Origin: Acidisarcina sp963790505
GTDB lineage: Bacteria > Acidobacteriota > Terriglobia > Terriglobales > Acidobacteriaceae
Assembly (NCBI GenBank): GCA_963790505.1
Contig: CAWBOT010000004.1
Coordinates: 1-64,000 of the forward strand
DNA: 64,000 nucleotides
Reading direction: 5' to 3'
The translations under genes and the position numbers were made by a program. The notes beneath the pieces are model-generated. The model searched no databases. It was not told where the DNA came from and worked only from the letters and a program-made list of their open reading frames with translations. Of this stretch, positions 27,582-39,348 are shown piece by piece (positions within the stretch are counted from its first letter, which is position 1; every line of letters starts with the position of its first letter).

Positions 27582-27947
27582 AGTGTATGCAGGTAAGCGA
27601 GCAGATCGCTCAGTTGTTGTTCGTCGAGGTTGTTGCCAAAGGCAGGCATGAGGTTGCGCCCATGCAGGATGACCCAGGAAACGCGCTCATCGTTCGCCGG
27701 CGCCCCGCTGGGCAGATATTGCTTCTTGTAGAGCCCTTGCAGTCCGGGACCGTGAAGCGACTCCGAGCTACTCGCATAGTGACATCCGGCGCATCGAGAC
27801 TGAAACAGCGCATAGCCGCTGGCCTCCGGCGGAGTGAGTTCAGCGAACGGCTTGGACGGCGGCAGCGCCGGCTTGCAGCCCAGTGCGAGCCAGGATTGCG
27901 GCAGTCGCGACCGTCGCCGGTCGATATCCCCGCAGCCTCGGTCTCAT
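27578..27947 (-). CDS. Mono-heme c-type cytochrome lipoprotein, with an apparent +1 frameshift
   Basis: A small electron carrier. The frame ending at 27578 encodes ELTPPEASGYALFQSRCAGC followed by His (heme motif CAGCH), then GPGLQGLY, and LMPAFGNNLDEQQLSDLLAY with the Met that would be the sixth ligand. This frame has no start codon. ATG 27947, overlapping the purN stop in ATGA, opens another frame (MRPRLRGYRPATVATAAIL). Dropping one G of CCTGG near 27890 joins them as ...AAILLALGCKPALPPSK, a good lipobox. The total of 370 nt is one over a multiple of three. The gene has not been called as a single open frame. Confidence 0.8.
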
Positions 27948-28559
27948 CGCGCCTCATAGCGACGGCCAACAATTCTGTAGTCGCCCGACAGTACGCGAGC
28001 TATCGCTTCCGGATAGGCCTGATGTTCCTGTTCAAGAATTCTTGCTGCGAGACTGCGCTCATCGTCGCCGGGCAGAACCGGGACGACGCGTTGCACGACG
28101 ATCACTCCGTGATCGAGCTCTTCATCGACAAAATGTACGGTGCAGCCGGAGTGTTGCACGCCATACTCTAGCGCCTGCCGTTGCGCTTCCAGCCCCGGGA
28201 AAGCAGGCAAAAGCGAGGGATGAATATTCAGAATGCGCTGCGGAAAAGCCTGCACAAACTCTGGAGTGAGCAGCCGCATATATCCGGCGAGGCACACCAG
28301 ATCCACCTGATGCTCGCGCAGCACGGCGATGATCTCCGCATCATGCTCGGCGCGCTTGCGGCCATTCGGCTCAATCACCAGAGCAGCCAGGCCGCGTTCG
28401 TGGGCTGCCGCAATCCCGGGCGCATCGGCGCGATTGGCGATCACCACCGCGATCTCCGCGCCCGCCAGCTTTCCAGAGTCAATGCTGTCGGCGATGGCGA
28501 GGAAGTTGGAGCCACGCCCGGAGAGCAAGATTCCGAGTCTCCTCTTAGCTCGGGATCAT
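27944..28559 (-). CDS. purN: Phosphoribosylglycinamide formyltransferase, N-terminal +1 frameshift
   Basis: Transfers formyl from 10-formyl-THF to GAR in purine synthesis. The main frame gives LLSGRGSNFLAIADSI, IANRADAPGI, then LAGYMRLLTPEFV and ILNIHPSLLPAFPG (catalytic Asn and His) and the conserved Asp in ELDHGVIVVQRV. The natural start is the ATG at 28559 (TGATG overlap with the purM stop), but it runs into TAA after four codons. Removing the T at about 28547 gives MIPSKRRLGILLSGRGSNF. The alternative, TTG 28528, would cut off the first beta strand. About 204 residues once corrected. Confidence 0.87.
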
Positions 28560-29680
28560 CAGGAATAGATCACTTTGCGGTCACCCTTGACAGTGCGGCC
28601 GATGACGTGGAACTTCTCCCCGGCGCGGTCGAGCATGGCCTTAGCGCGCGTGAAGCGATCGGCGGGAATTACGGCGATCAGCCCGATGCCCATATTAAAG
28701 GTGCGCAGCATCTCGTCAGGCTCAACGCCACCCAGCTCGCGCAGATGCTCGAAGATCGGGGGCGCTGGCCAGCTTCCCGTCTCGATGATTGCCGAGATCG
28801 TTTTAGGGAGAATGCGGGGCAGGTTTTCCGTGATCCCGCCCCCGGTGATGTGCGCCATTCCGGTAGTGTACTCGCCAGTGGTGAGCTTCTTGATGACCGG
28901 CAAATAGCTGCGATGCACCTTCATCAGCGCCGCGCCGGCCTTGTCCTTGATCGCGGGCACATACTGGTCCGCCTTATAGCCGGCCACCTCAAAGAACAGC
29001 TTGCGGGCCAGCGAATATCCATTCGTGTGCAGCCCTGTCGAAGGAAAGCCGATGAGTACGTCACCCGCCTTCACCTTCGAGCCCGTAATGAGCTTCTCTT
29101 TGTCCACCACACCGACGATGAAACCGGCAAGATCGTATTCTCCATCGGCATAAAAGCCGGGCATCTGCGCCGTCTCCCCGCCAATCAGCGCACAGCCATT
29201 GGCCTTGCACGCATCGGCGAGACCGGTGACAACCTTCTCGATGACTCCTTCGTCGAGTCGGCCGGTCGCCAGGTAATCGAGAAAGAACAGCGGCGTAGCG
29301 CCCTGGATGGCGATGTCGTTCACGCAGTGGTTCACCAGGTCGGCGCCGACTGTATGGTGAATGCCCATTTCAAAAGCGATCTTTAGCTTCGTGCCGACAC
29401 CATCGGCGCTGGAGACAAGCACCGGCGTCGCACACTTGCCGGTATCCAGACGAAAAAGTCCGCCGAAGCCGCCAATCTCGCTGAGCACCTGCTTGCCGAA
29501 TGTCCGCTGGGCGAGATACTTGATACGCTGCTTGGCGCGGTCGCCGCCGGTGATATCGACGCCCGCATCGGCATAAGAAATCTGGGTGGATTTTGGAGCA
29601 GACTTCGCGCGGCTACTTGCTTCAGACAAAGCGGATCCGTGGTTCGTGAGATGGGAACACAGGCCTCCCGTCGGAAACAT
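28559..29680 (-). CDS. purM: Phosphoribosylformylglycinamidine cyclo-ligase
   Basis: AIR synthetase, the fifth step of purine synthesis. Conserved stretches include ISYADAGVDITGGDRAKQRI, LVSSADGVGTKLKIAFEMG, GADLVNHCVNDIAIQGATPL, GGETAQMPGFY and GGGITENLPRILP. The start is uncertain. The frame opens at GTG 29725; ATG 29680 is used here; TTG 29629 (MSEASSRAKSAPKSTQ) would give a length closest to the usual 345 residues. The stop overlaps the purN ATG as TGATG, so the pair is translationally coupled. Confidence 0.94.
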   Translation of the reverse strand: MFPTGGLCSHLTNHGSALSEASSRAKSAPKSTQISYADAGVDITGGDRAKQRIKYLAQRTFGKQVLSEIGGFGGLFRLDTGKCATPVLVSSADGVGTKLKIAFEMGIHHTVGADLVNHCVNDIAIQGATPLFFLDYLATGRLDEGVIEKVVTGLADACKANGCALIGGETAQMPGFYADGEYDLAGFIVGVVDKEKLITGSKVKAGDVLIGFPSTGLHTNGYSLARKLFFEVAGYKADQYVPAIKDKAGAALMKVHRSYLPVIKKLTTGEYTTGMAHITGGGITENLPRILPKTISAIIETGSWPAPPIFEHLRELGGVEPDEMLRTFNMGIGLIAVIPADRFTRAKAMLDRAGEKFHVIGRTVKGDRKVIYS

Positions 29681-29759
29681 ATCCGCAGGAGGCGATTCTT
29701 CTGAAAGTTCAGAAGTCAGAGGCACCAGTTTAGCATTGGAACGAGGAAGCCGAAGGGAG

Positions 29760-30113
29760 CTAAAGCAGTTGCGAGATACACGCCGCCCGGTCCGGGTAGC
29801 TGGTCAGCAGGTGCGTCGTGTTGGTGAGCTTGAATAACTCCTGGACCCGCTGATTGGGAGCGGCAAGCAACAACTGGCCGCCTTTCGCCCGCACTGCACC
29901 CGAAGCATGCAGCAGCACTCCCAGAGCGGAGCTGTCGGCATACTCGATATGTTCCAAATCCAGAATGACTTTGAGCGCACCGCCATTGGTAAGGCTGTTG
30001 ATCTCAGCCTCAAGCAGGCTCAGTCGGCTGCCCAGGGTCAGCCGGCCCTTCAGAGCAACGACCACAATACCGCCTTCGACCTGCTGCACTTCCGATTCGA
30101 GCATGGCCATCAC
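29760..30113 (-). CDS. STAS-domain anti-anti-sigma factor homologue 1
   Basis: A 117-residue SpoIIAA/RsbV-type STAS protein with the regulatory Ser in YADSSALGVLLHA. When unphosphorylated, such proteins sequester an anti-sigma kinase. Possible starts are GTG 30113, ATG 30110 and ATG 30104; no strong ribosome site distinguishes them. It is a paralogue of the next STAS gene (shared ESEV...EGG.VV.ALKGRL opening). No anti-sigma kinase gene lies beside it. Confidence 0.88.
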   Translation of the reverse strand: MMAMLESEVQQVEGGIVVVALKGRLTLGSRLSLLEAEINSLTNGGALKVILDLEHIEYADSSALGVLLHASGAVRAKGGQLLLAAPNQRVQELFKLTNTTHLLTSYPDRAACISQLL

Positions 30114-30203
30114 CCAGTGTAAGTCGCTGAAAGCTCACTCTAACATATGCGGTTCGCGGTAAAAACTCCCAGAATGGGTGCAGCACGAGCGCACAGCGGA
30201 TCG

Positions 30204-30608
30204 CTAAGCGTTGGAAGGCCGAAGGGGGTTCACTTCGGCGCCAGCCTTCGACACGCCCTTGCGTGTCAAGCTCTGGATGCACGCCGATCGGTCGACGCAA
30301 ATCGAGAGAAGCCGGTCCGTCTCCGTCAGGTGAAAAAGGTCTAAAAGGCGTCGGTTGGGAGCGGCGATTCGCAGTTGGCCTCCGATGGCGCTCACCGCGG
30401 TGAAGGCATGGAGTAGCAGACAGAATCCCGAACTATCCGCGTGTTCCACCTGCTCCACGTCGAGCACCAGCTTGCTCGCTCCCTGTTTAACGATGGATTT
30501 CACCTGCGCTTCGGCAATCGTCAGCCGCGGACCGGCTATCAGTCGGCCTTTGAGAGCGAAGACGACCACGCCGCCTTCCGCCTGGATCACTTCTGATTCG
30601 AGCTGCAT
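30204..30608 (-). CDS. STAS-domain anti-anti-sigma factor homologue 2
   Basis: A 134-residue STAS protein with ADSSGFCLLLHAF holding the expected phosphorylatable Ser. The ATG at 30608 follows an AGGA ribosome site. It has about 25 extra C-terminal residues (RKGVSKAGAEVNPLRPSNA) compared with its neighbour. The two genes lie head to tail with 90 bp between and probably arose by tandem duplication. The candidate upstream phosphatase is the PP2C protein at 19.6-22.3 kb (inference). Confidence 0.88.
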   Translation of the reverse strand: MQLESEVIQAEGGVVVFALKGRLIAGPRLTIAEAQVKSIVKQGASKLVLDVEQVEHADSSGFCLLLHAFTAVSAIGGQLRIAAPNRRLLDLFHLTETDRLLSICVDRSACIQSLTRKGVSKAGAEVNPLRPSNA

Positions 30609-30700
30609 AAGATCCTGCCTGGTAACTTACCAGCGTGTCTCGCACTCTAGCATAGCCTATCGAATTGGTAACTAACCGGCCGAATTTTGCCAATAGCCGC

Positions 30701-32122
30701 TTATTGGGGTTTCCCAACATTCTTGGGCGGAGCCTTCGGTTGAGGCTCCGGCGGCGGTTTCCTGGACGCGCCAGTCCGCGGCGAGGCAGCTTCGGCGGAC
30801 GTTTCAGCCAAAACGCCGGGGTTGGGCCTCAAATTCTGATGCACCCAGGCCGTCAGCTCGTCGAAGACTTCCCCCGTCTGGTCAGCCGTGACATTGCAGT
30901 GTCCGTCGCGGTTGACATACTTCTGCACGAAGAGGTCTCCCACTCCAAGCCGCCTGGTCACCTCGTCGTAGTAGGCCGCGGTCGCCGCTGGCACAAGCGG
31001 GTCGTAAGTCGTGTGGATCGCCAGCAGCTTGCGCTTCAGTTCGCCCGTCGGCGTATAAAAGCTGCTGATGTAGTGCACCGCCCTGGGATCGGCCGCGTAG
31101 CGCTTCACCTGCAGATTCAGGGTGTAGTCGTCGGTCGTACCGGTGTAGATCAGGTTGCGGTTATCGAACGGGTTGCCGCCGGTTTTCAGGCGAAGGTCCT
31201 CGATCACAAAGGTGTTAAAGACCAGCACATCGGCCAGGCCGCGGTTCGTGTGGATGTCAGCCAGGGAGCGAATCAAAGCAGCCGAATCCGGTTTGGCGTC
31301 GAGTGCCGCCTGCACTTTCGCGATCACCGGCACATCATTCATCGAGAAGCTGGCGGGGATCTTGTCCACCTCGGGCAGCACACCCGGAAAGAATGCGTCG
31401 AAGGCCACCCGGTTCGCGAAGGCGCGTTGCATCACCAGGTCGGTGGGTGCGAGAACGCCGCACAGCGCAAGTCCCCCGGAATAATCCTCCGGGCGCCGCT
31501 CCAGCGTCATTACCGTAAGCAGCCCTCCCATCGAATGCCCCATCACCAGCGTCTCTCGCGGTTTGCCATATTTCTTGCCGAAGTATTGCCGCAGCTGCTC
31601 GGTCTCCTGGAATGCCGCCTCCACCGCCCAGCCTCCGGTTGAATATCCAGACTCGGCAACCGCGTAGCCGCGATTCAGGACCTGTTGCAGGATGCGGCTG
31701 GGAGGGCGCGGTTTGCCATCCGCGAGAGAGAAGACGCGTGGCTTGGCCTCATAACCGTGGTAGTACATCACCAGCCCCCGGTTCCAGTTCTGCAGCGGAA
31801 CATCGATGCGGAACGACACACCGTGCAGATCGCCGATCTCCGTTCTCACCGGAACAGGAGGCGGTTCGCTGGCCGCCGGCGGCTCGGTTGGTTTCGATGT
31901 CGTGAGCTTGGGCGATTGCGTGCTGGGAGGGGAAGTCGGCTTTTGCCCGGGGCTGTTCGCCTGTCCATTTGGACTTCCAACCTGTCCTTGCGCCGCCAGG
32001 CAAAGGGCGGCGGCGAACAATGTCGGTCCCAGAAGCCGCAAAGTGGGCCCGGGCAGTGTCTGGCCAGCGCCTAAGCGGCGCGGCATCGAAGTTGTGTGGA
32101 GATCGGCCACTGTTATCTTCAT
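30701..32122 (-). CDS. Exported alpha/beta-hydrolase
   Basis: A probable secreted esterase or peptidase-like hydrolase. From ATG 32122 the product is 473 residues; ATG 32086 (MPRRLGAGQTLPGPTLRLLG) would put the signal peptide at the very start and may be the true start. A Pro/Ser/Thr-rich linker follows, then the hydrolase fold: VMYYHGYEAKP (oxyanion region), nucleophile Ser in VMGHSMGGLL, and a late Asp/His pair (HTTYDPLVPA, NRDGHCNVT). The tail is Pro/Lys-rich. The substrate is unknown. Its start lies only 4 bp from that of the divergent methyltransferase. Confidence 0.8.
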   Translation of the reverse strand: MKITVADLHTTSMPRRLGAGQTLPGPTLRLLGPTLFAAALCLAAQGQVGSPNGQANSPGQKPTSPPSTQSPKLTTSKPTEPPAASEPPPVPVRTEIGDLHGVSFRIDVPLQNWNRGLVMYYHGYEAKPRVFSLADGKPRPPSRILQQVLNRGYAVAESGYSTGGWAVEAAFQETEQLRQYFGKKYGKPRETLVMGHSMGGLLTVMTLERRPEDYSGGLALCGVLAPTDLVMQRAFANRVAFDAFFPGVLPEVDKIPASFSMNDVPVIAKVQAALDAKPDSAALIRSLADIHTNRGLADVLVFNTFVIEDLRLKTGGNPFDNRNLIYTGTTDDYTLNLQVKRYAADPRAVHYISSFYTPTGELKRKLLAIHTTYDPLVPAATAAYYDEVTRRLGVGDLFVQKYVNRDGHCNVTADQTGEVFDELTAWVHQNLRPNPGVLAETSAEAASPRTGASRKPPPEPQPKAPPKNVGKPQ

Positions 32123-32126
32123 TCTG

Positions 32127-33524
32127 ATGCCTTCTAAGGAAATTCCGCAGCAAGCCGGAGGCAAGAGTGGCCAATCCGCCCGCCAATCCGCCCGCCAATC
32201 CGCCCAAAGACCGGCCAGGCAACGATTGCATGAACCCACCTCCACGAGCCCGCGAAACGAGCAGCTCCCGAAGAAAACCGCTCGAGTTCGCAGCGAGCCG
32301 CGGGGGGCCCACGCCCTAATCTCCCGGCGCGCGGCCGACCGCTTGCATGCGGGACATTTATGGGTCTACCGCTCCGACATTGAGCGTGTGGTTGCTCCTG
32401 AAGGCCCTTCCCGGTTAATTGCTGTTCTCGACCCCCGCGGCCAGTCGCTGGGAACAGCCCTTTACAGTACAAGCTCGCAGATCGCGCTGCGCATGATCGC
32501 CAACACTCTTTTGAAGGAGGATGCGTGGTTAGCCCTATTCCGCGACCGCCTTCGCGCCGCCATTCACTTCCGCAAGCAACTGCCTGGCGCGGACGCTCCC
32601 GGCACCGATTCCGGCCGCCTCGTCTTTAGCGAAGCCGACCTACTCCCCGGCCTGATCGCCGACAAATACAACGATCTCGTGGTGGCGCAGGTGCTTACCC
32701 AGGGTGTGGATACGCCGTCGATCCGCACCGCATTTCTCGAAGTGCTGGCGCAGGAGCTCGCCCCGTGCGCCATCTTCGAGCGGACTGACCCCAGAATACG
32801 CGAGCTTGAAGAGCTTGCCCCCTCGGCTCCGGGCCCCCTCTATGTGAAGGAAGGCGACCCTGCCGACGACCCGGCTGCGACGATCTTCTGCCTGAACGGG
32901 CTGAGTTTCCACTATGAGGCCAACTCCGGCCAAAAGACCGGGGCCTTCCTCGATCAGCGCGAAAACTACTCAGCGGCTGCCCTGTATTGCCGTGGCGAAG
33001 CACTCGATGTCTGCACCTACCAGGGCGGCTTTGCCATGCACCTCGCTCAAGTCTGCCAACGGGTGACGGGGGTCGACGCCTCCCGCGCTGCGCTCGAAGT
33101 CGCTGAACGAAACCTCGCCCTCAATCGGGATTCGCTCGGGGGCCGGGGAGTGGAATGGGTGGAGGCAAACGCCTTCGATTTGCTTCGTGACTGGAGCCAT
33201 ACCGGCGTCCAGTTCGACTCCATCGTCCTCGATCCTCCCGCCTTTGCAAAATCGAAGCGCGCTGCCGAGGGGGCACTGCGCGGCTATAAGGAGCTGAACC
33301 TGCGCGCCCTTAAGATGCTCCGTCCGGGCGGAACACTGGTTACCTGCTCCTGCTCGCATCATGTTGGTTTGGAAGACTTTACTTCGGTTGTCGCAGCCGC
33401 CGCGAGCGATGCTCACAGGCATGTCCAGCTGCTCGAGCGGCGAGGAGCCGCCGCCGATCACCCCGTTCTTCTGGGCCTGCCCGAAACCGAATACTTGAAG
33501 TGTCTAATTTGCAAAGTGGCCTGA
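32127..33524 (+). CDS. Class I SAM-dependent rRNA methyltransferase (RlmI-like)
   Basis: Likely 23S rRNA m5C methyltransferase. From ATG 32127 there are 465 residues: a basic low-complexity leader with QSAR repeats (1-60), a PUA-like domain (SRRAADRLHAGHLWVYRSDI), then the Rossmann methylase with KTGAFLDQRENYSAAA, SAM motif DVCTYQGGFAMHL, VLDPPAFAKSK and the Cys motif VTCSCSHHVG. Canonical RlmI lacks the leader, so the true start may be later, for example TTG 32225. The frame extends back to 31806, but that part overlaps the hydrolase gene and is unlikely. Confidence 0.87.
   Translation: MPSKEIPQQAGGKSGQSARQSARQSAQRPARQRLHEPTSTSPRNEQLPKKTARVRSEPRGAHALISRRAADRLHAGHLWVYRSDIERVVAPEGPSRLIAVLDPRGQSLGTALYSTSSQIALRMIANTLLKEDAWLALFRDRLRAAIHFRKQLPGADAPGTDSGRLVFSEADLLPGLIADKYNDLVVAQVLTQGVDTPSIRTAFLEVLAQELAPCAIFERTDPRIRELEELAPSAPGPLYVKEGDPADDPAATIFCLNGLSFHYEANSGQKTGAFLDQRENYSAAALYCRGEALDVCTYQGGFAMHLAQVCQRVTGVDASRAALEVAERNLALNRDSLGGRGVEWVEANAFDLLRDWSHTGVQFDSIVLDPPAFAKSKRAAEGALRGYKELNLRALKMLRPGGTLVTCSCSHHVGLEDFTSVVAAAASDAHRHVQLLERRGAAADHPVLLGLPETEYLKCLICKVA
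32172..32210 (+). repeat. Three tandem copies of a 12-13 bp unit (CAATCCGCCCGC)
   Basis: The unit occurs three times in direct succession and encodes QSARQSARQSA in the leader of the methyltransferase. Copy number could change by slippage. On the minus strand the tract lies upstream of the hydrolase start. Confidence 0.75.
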
Positions 33525-33706
33525 CGCCGAGCCGACCAGAACCATAAACTACAGAAAAATAGGCACTTCCGCACGCGGATAGGTTTTCACTTTATATTAG
33601 TGTTTGACGCTCATATTTTATGCATCTCTTGTGCTATAGTCTGAATCAGATGGTTGTGCGCTAACCGCGCTAAATTCTGGATCACCTGATCACTTGGAGG
33701 AACATA

Positions 33707-34201
33707 ATGGCTGTTACACGTTGGGACCCATTCCGTGAAGTTGCTTCGTTGCAGAACCGCATGAACTCGCTTTTCCAGGACTTCTCCCGCAACCAGGGCG
33801 GCGAGAACGAGCTGCTGACCACTGGTGGTTTCGTTCCCCCAGTCGATGTCTACGAAGACGAGCACAAGATCGTGCTCAAGCTGGAAGTCCCCGGCATCAA
33901 GCAGGACGAGATCGATGTCCGCCTCGAGAACAACACCCTCACCGTTCGCGGCGAGCGGAAGTTCGAGAAGGAAGAGAAGGAAGAGAACTTCCACCGCATT
34001 GAGCGCCGCTATGGCAGCTTCTACCGCGCCTTCACCCTGCCGTCGACGGTCGACAGTGAGAATGTCAAGGCGCAATACGATGCCGGCGTGCTCAAGCTCG
34101 AGTTGAACAAGCGCGCCGAGGCCAAGCCGAAGCAGATCAAGATCGGCGTAACCGGCGCCGCACCCGAAAGCAAGACCGTCGAAGCCGGTAAGGCCGCCTA
34201 A
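33707..34201 (+). CDS. Hsp20 family small heat-shock protein
   Basis: An ATP-independent chaperone that holds unfolding proteins for ClpB/DnaK. It has 164 residues from ATG 33707 after a TTGGAGGAAC ribosome site. The alpha-crystallin domain spans about 45-140: VDVYEDEHKIVLKLEVPGIK, then VRLENNTLTVRGERKF, GSFYRAFTLPSTVD and AGVLKLELNKR. A terminator hairpin sits between it and clpB, so the two stress genes are adjacent but at least partly separate units. Confidence 0.95.
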   Translation: MAVTRWDPFREVASLQNRMNSLFQDFSRNQGGENELLTTGGFVPPVDVYEDEHKIVLKLEVPGIKQDEIDVRLENNTLTVRGERKFEKEEKEENFHRIERRYGSFYRAFTLPSTVDSENVKAQYDAGVLKLELNKRAEAKPKQIKIGVTGAAPESKTVEAGKAA

Positions 34202-34226
34202 AGACTCGCGCCAACATCAGTGCTGA

Positions 34227-34259
34227 GAGGCGGGCTAAAGAGTCCGCCTCTTATTGTTT
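34227..34259 (+). terminator. Hairpin between hsp20 and clpB
   Basis: GAGGCGG (34227-34233) pairs with CCGCCTC (34244-34250), followed by TTATTGTTT. The T-tract is imperfect, so it may attenuate more than stop transcription. Confidence 0.65.
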
Positions 34260-34294
34260 GCAATCGAATTATTCGTTCAGAGAGAAGACAACCT

Positions 34295-36939
<2,645 letters not shown>

Positions 36940-36960
36940 CCGACGCAGCCAGAAGCAATG

Positions 36961-37830
36961 CTAGCTGCCAGGGGCGCGGGCAATCATCACCCGCGCTATC
37001 CCCTGCAGGTCGGGGACCACGCTGATCTCTTTCCAGCCTTCAAGTAACCGTCGCAGTTGCAATTGCTGGCCGGCGCCCATCTCCATCAGCAACCACCCAC
37101 CCGGGCGCAGCGCACGAGCTGCCCGCGGAATGAGTCGCTCATAGATTTCCAGCCCTGTCGGCCCCGCGAACAGCGCGCCAGCCGGCTCATAGTCTCGCAC
37201 TTCTATGTCGAGCGTATCGCGCTCGCCATCCGCGATGTACGGCGGATTCGAGACAACCATGTCGAAGCTGTGATCGGCGATCCCTTCAAGCAGGTCCGCT
37301 TCGCGAAATTGAATGCGATCAGCCAATTCGCGAATGGCAGCATTCGATTCGGCGACCTTGAGCGCAGCCCGTGAAATATCGAGGGCAGTGACTTGGGCCA
37401 GCGGACGCCCGACAGCCATCGCCACGGCAATCGCGCCCGAACCGGTCCCAACGTCTGCAATCCGGAAGGGCGAACCCTCAGGAGTCCGCTCCAGGGCTGC
37501 TTCGACCAGATGCTCCGTCTCGGGGCGCGGAATCAAGACATCCGGAGTGACCCGGAAGCGCAAACCGTAGAACTCGCGCTCGCCGGTAATGTATTGAATC
37601 GGCTCGTGCCTGCAGCGCCGGCTGACGATCTGCTGGTAGGCGGCGGCCTGTGCCTCGGTCAGCTGATATTCAGGATGAGCAAACAGGAACGAACGCTCGA
37701 CATCAAGAATATGTAACAGAAGCAGTTCCGAATCCCGTCGCGCACTCGCCACACCTGCTGCAGTTAACTCCGCTGACGACTGCTCCAGGGCCTCGCCCAG
37801 CGTACCCCAGGAGGGATCCATATCAGGCAT
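36961..37830 (-). CDS. prmC: Release factor glutamine methyltransferase
   Basis: Methylates the GGQ glutamine of RF1/RF2. The 289 residues have an N-terminal helical domain, then VLIPRPETEHLVEAAL, the SAM motif IADVGTGSGAIAVAMA and the catalytic motif VVSNPPYIAD. It starts 8 nt after the prfA stop, the usual prfA-prmC operon. Unlike its neighbours clpB and prfA, it shows no frameshift. A second ATG at 37821 is possible. Confidence 0.95.
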   Translation of the reverse strand: MPDMDPSWGTLGEALEQSSAELTAAGVASARRDSELLLLHILDVERSFLFAHPEYQLTEAQAAAYQQIVSRRCRHEPIQYITGEREFYGLRFRVTPDVLIPRPETEHLVEAALERTPEGSPFRIADVGTGSGAIAVAMAVGRPLAQVTALDISRAALKVAESNAAIRELADRIQFREADLLEGIADHSFDMVVSNPPYIADGERDTLDIEVRDYEPAGALFAGPTGLEIYERLIPRAARALRPGGWLLMEMGAGQQLQLRRLLEGWKEISVVPDLQGIARVMIARAPGS

Positions 37831-37838
37831 AGTTACAC

Positions 37839-38917
<1,079 letters not shown>

Positions 38918-39348
38918 GGGACGTTCCTTTCGCGCGGGCTAGCGGCCCGGACGGTTTTCTTGTCTTGCTGAGGAGGATGTGCAGACGAGCAGTATCGGCG
39001 GCGGGAGCCGCTAGACAAGAGCGCGGAAGGGGAGAAGCTGGCGCATAGCCTTATTTTAGCTGATGCGGCACGGTAAGTGTACGATTCGGGCGGCCCTTTC
39101 TCTTTATTGGAGGGCGATGGCGAAGTAGTCCCTGGTCGTTTCTCTTCCTAGGAACCAACAAGCGACCTCCGATCGTTCCCGTTCACAAAAGCCAAAGAAC
39201 GATTTTGCTTGTAAGAATCGCGGCGCCACAGTAACAATTGCTCACCGTTGACTCGAGTTGGTTACCTTTATCGTACTGGCGGCGGGTGAGCGTCGATTTC
39301 GACTCGGGTTTAATGGAAAACTCTGCACAGACTCGATAAGGAGATGCC
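38918..39348. other. 431-bp divergent intergenic region (prfA / secreted protein)
   Basis: No credible coding frame was found. The right end carries AAGGAG just before the GTG of the secreted-protein gene, and TTGACT at 39248-39253 may be a -35 box with a weak -10. The left end should hold the prfA promoter. No structured RNA family was recognised, although one of modest size cannot be excluded by eye. Confidence 0.45.

Noticed and set aside
33601..33640. Heat-shock promoter before hsp20
   Set aside because: TTGACG and TATAGT are 25 bp apart, too far for a sigma70 promoter, and no CIRCE or sigma32 consensus was visible, so no promoter is annotated.
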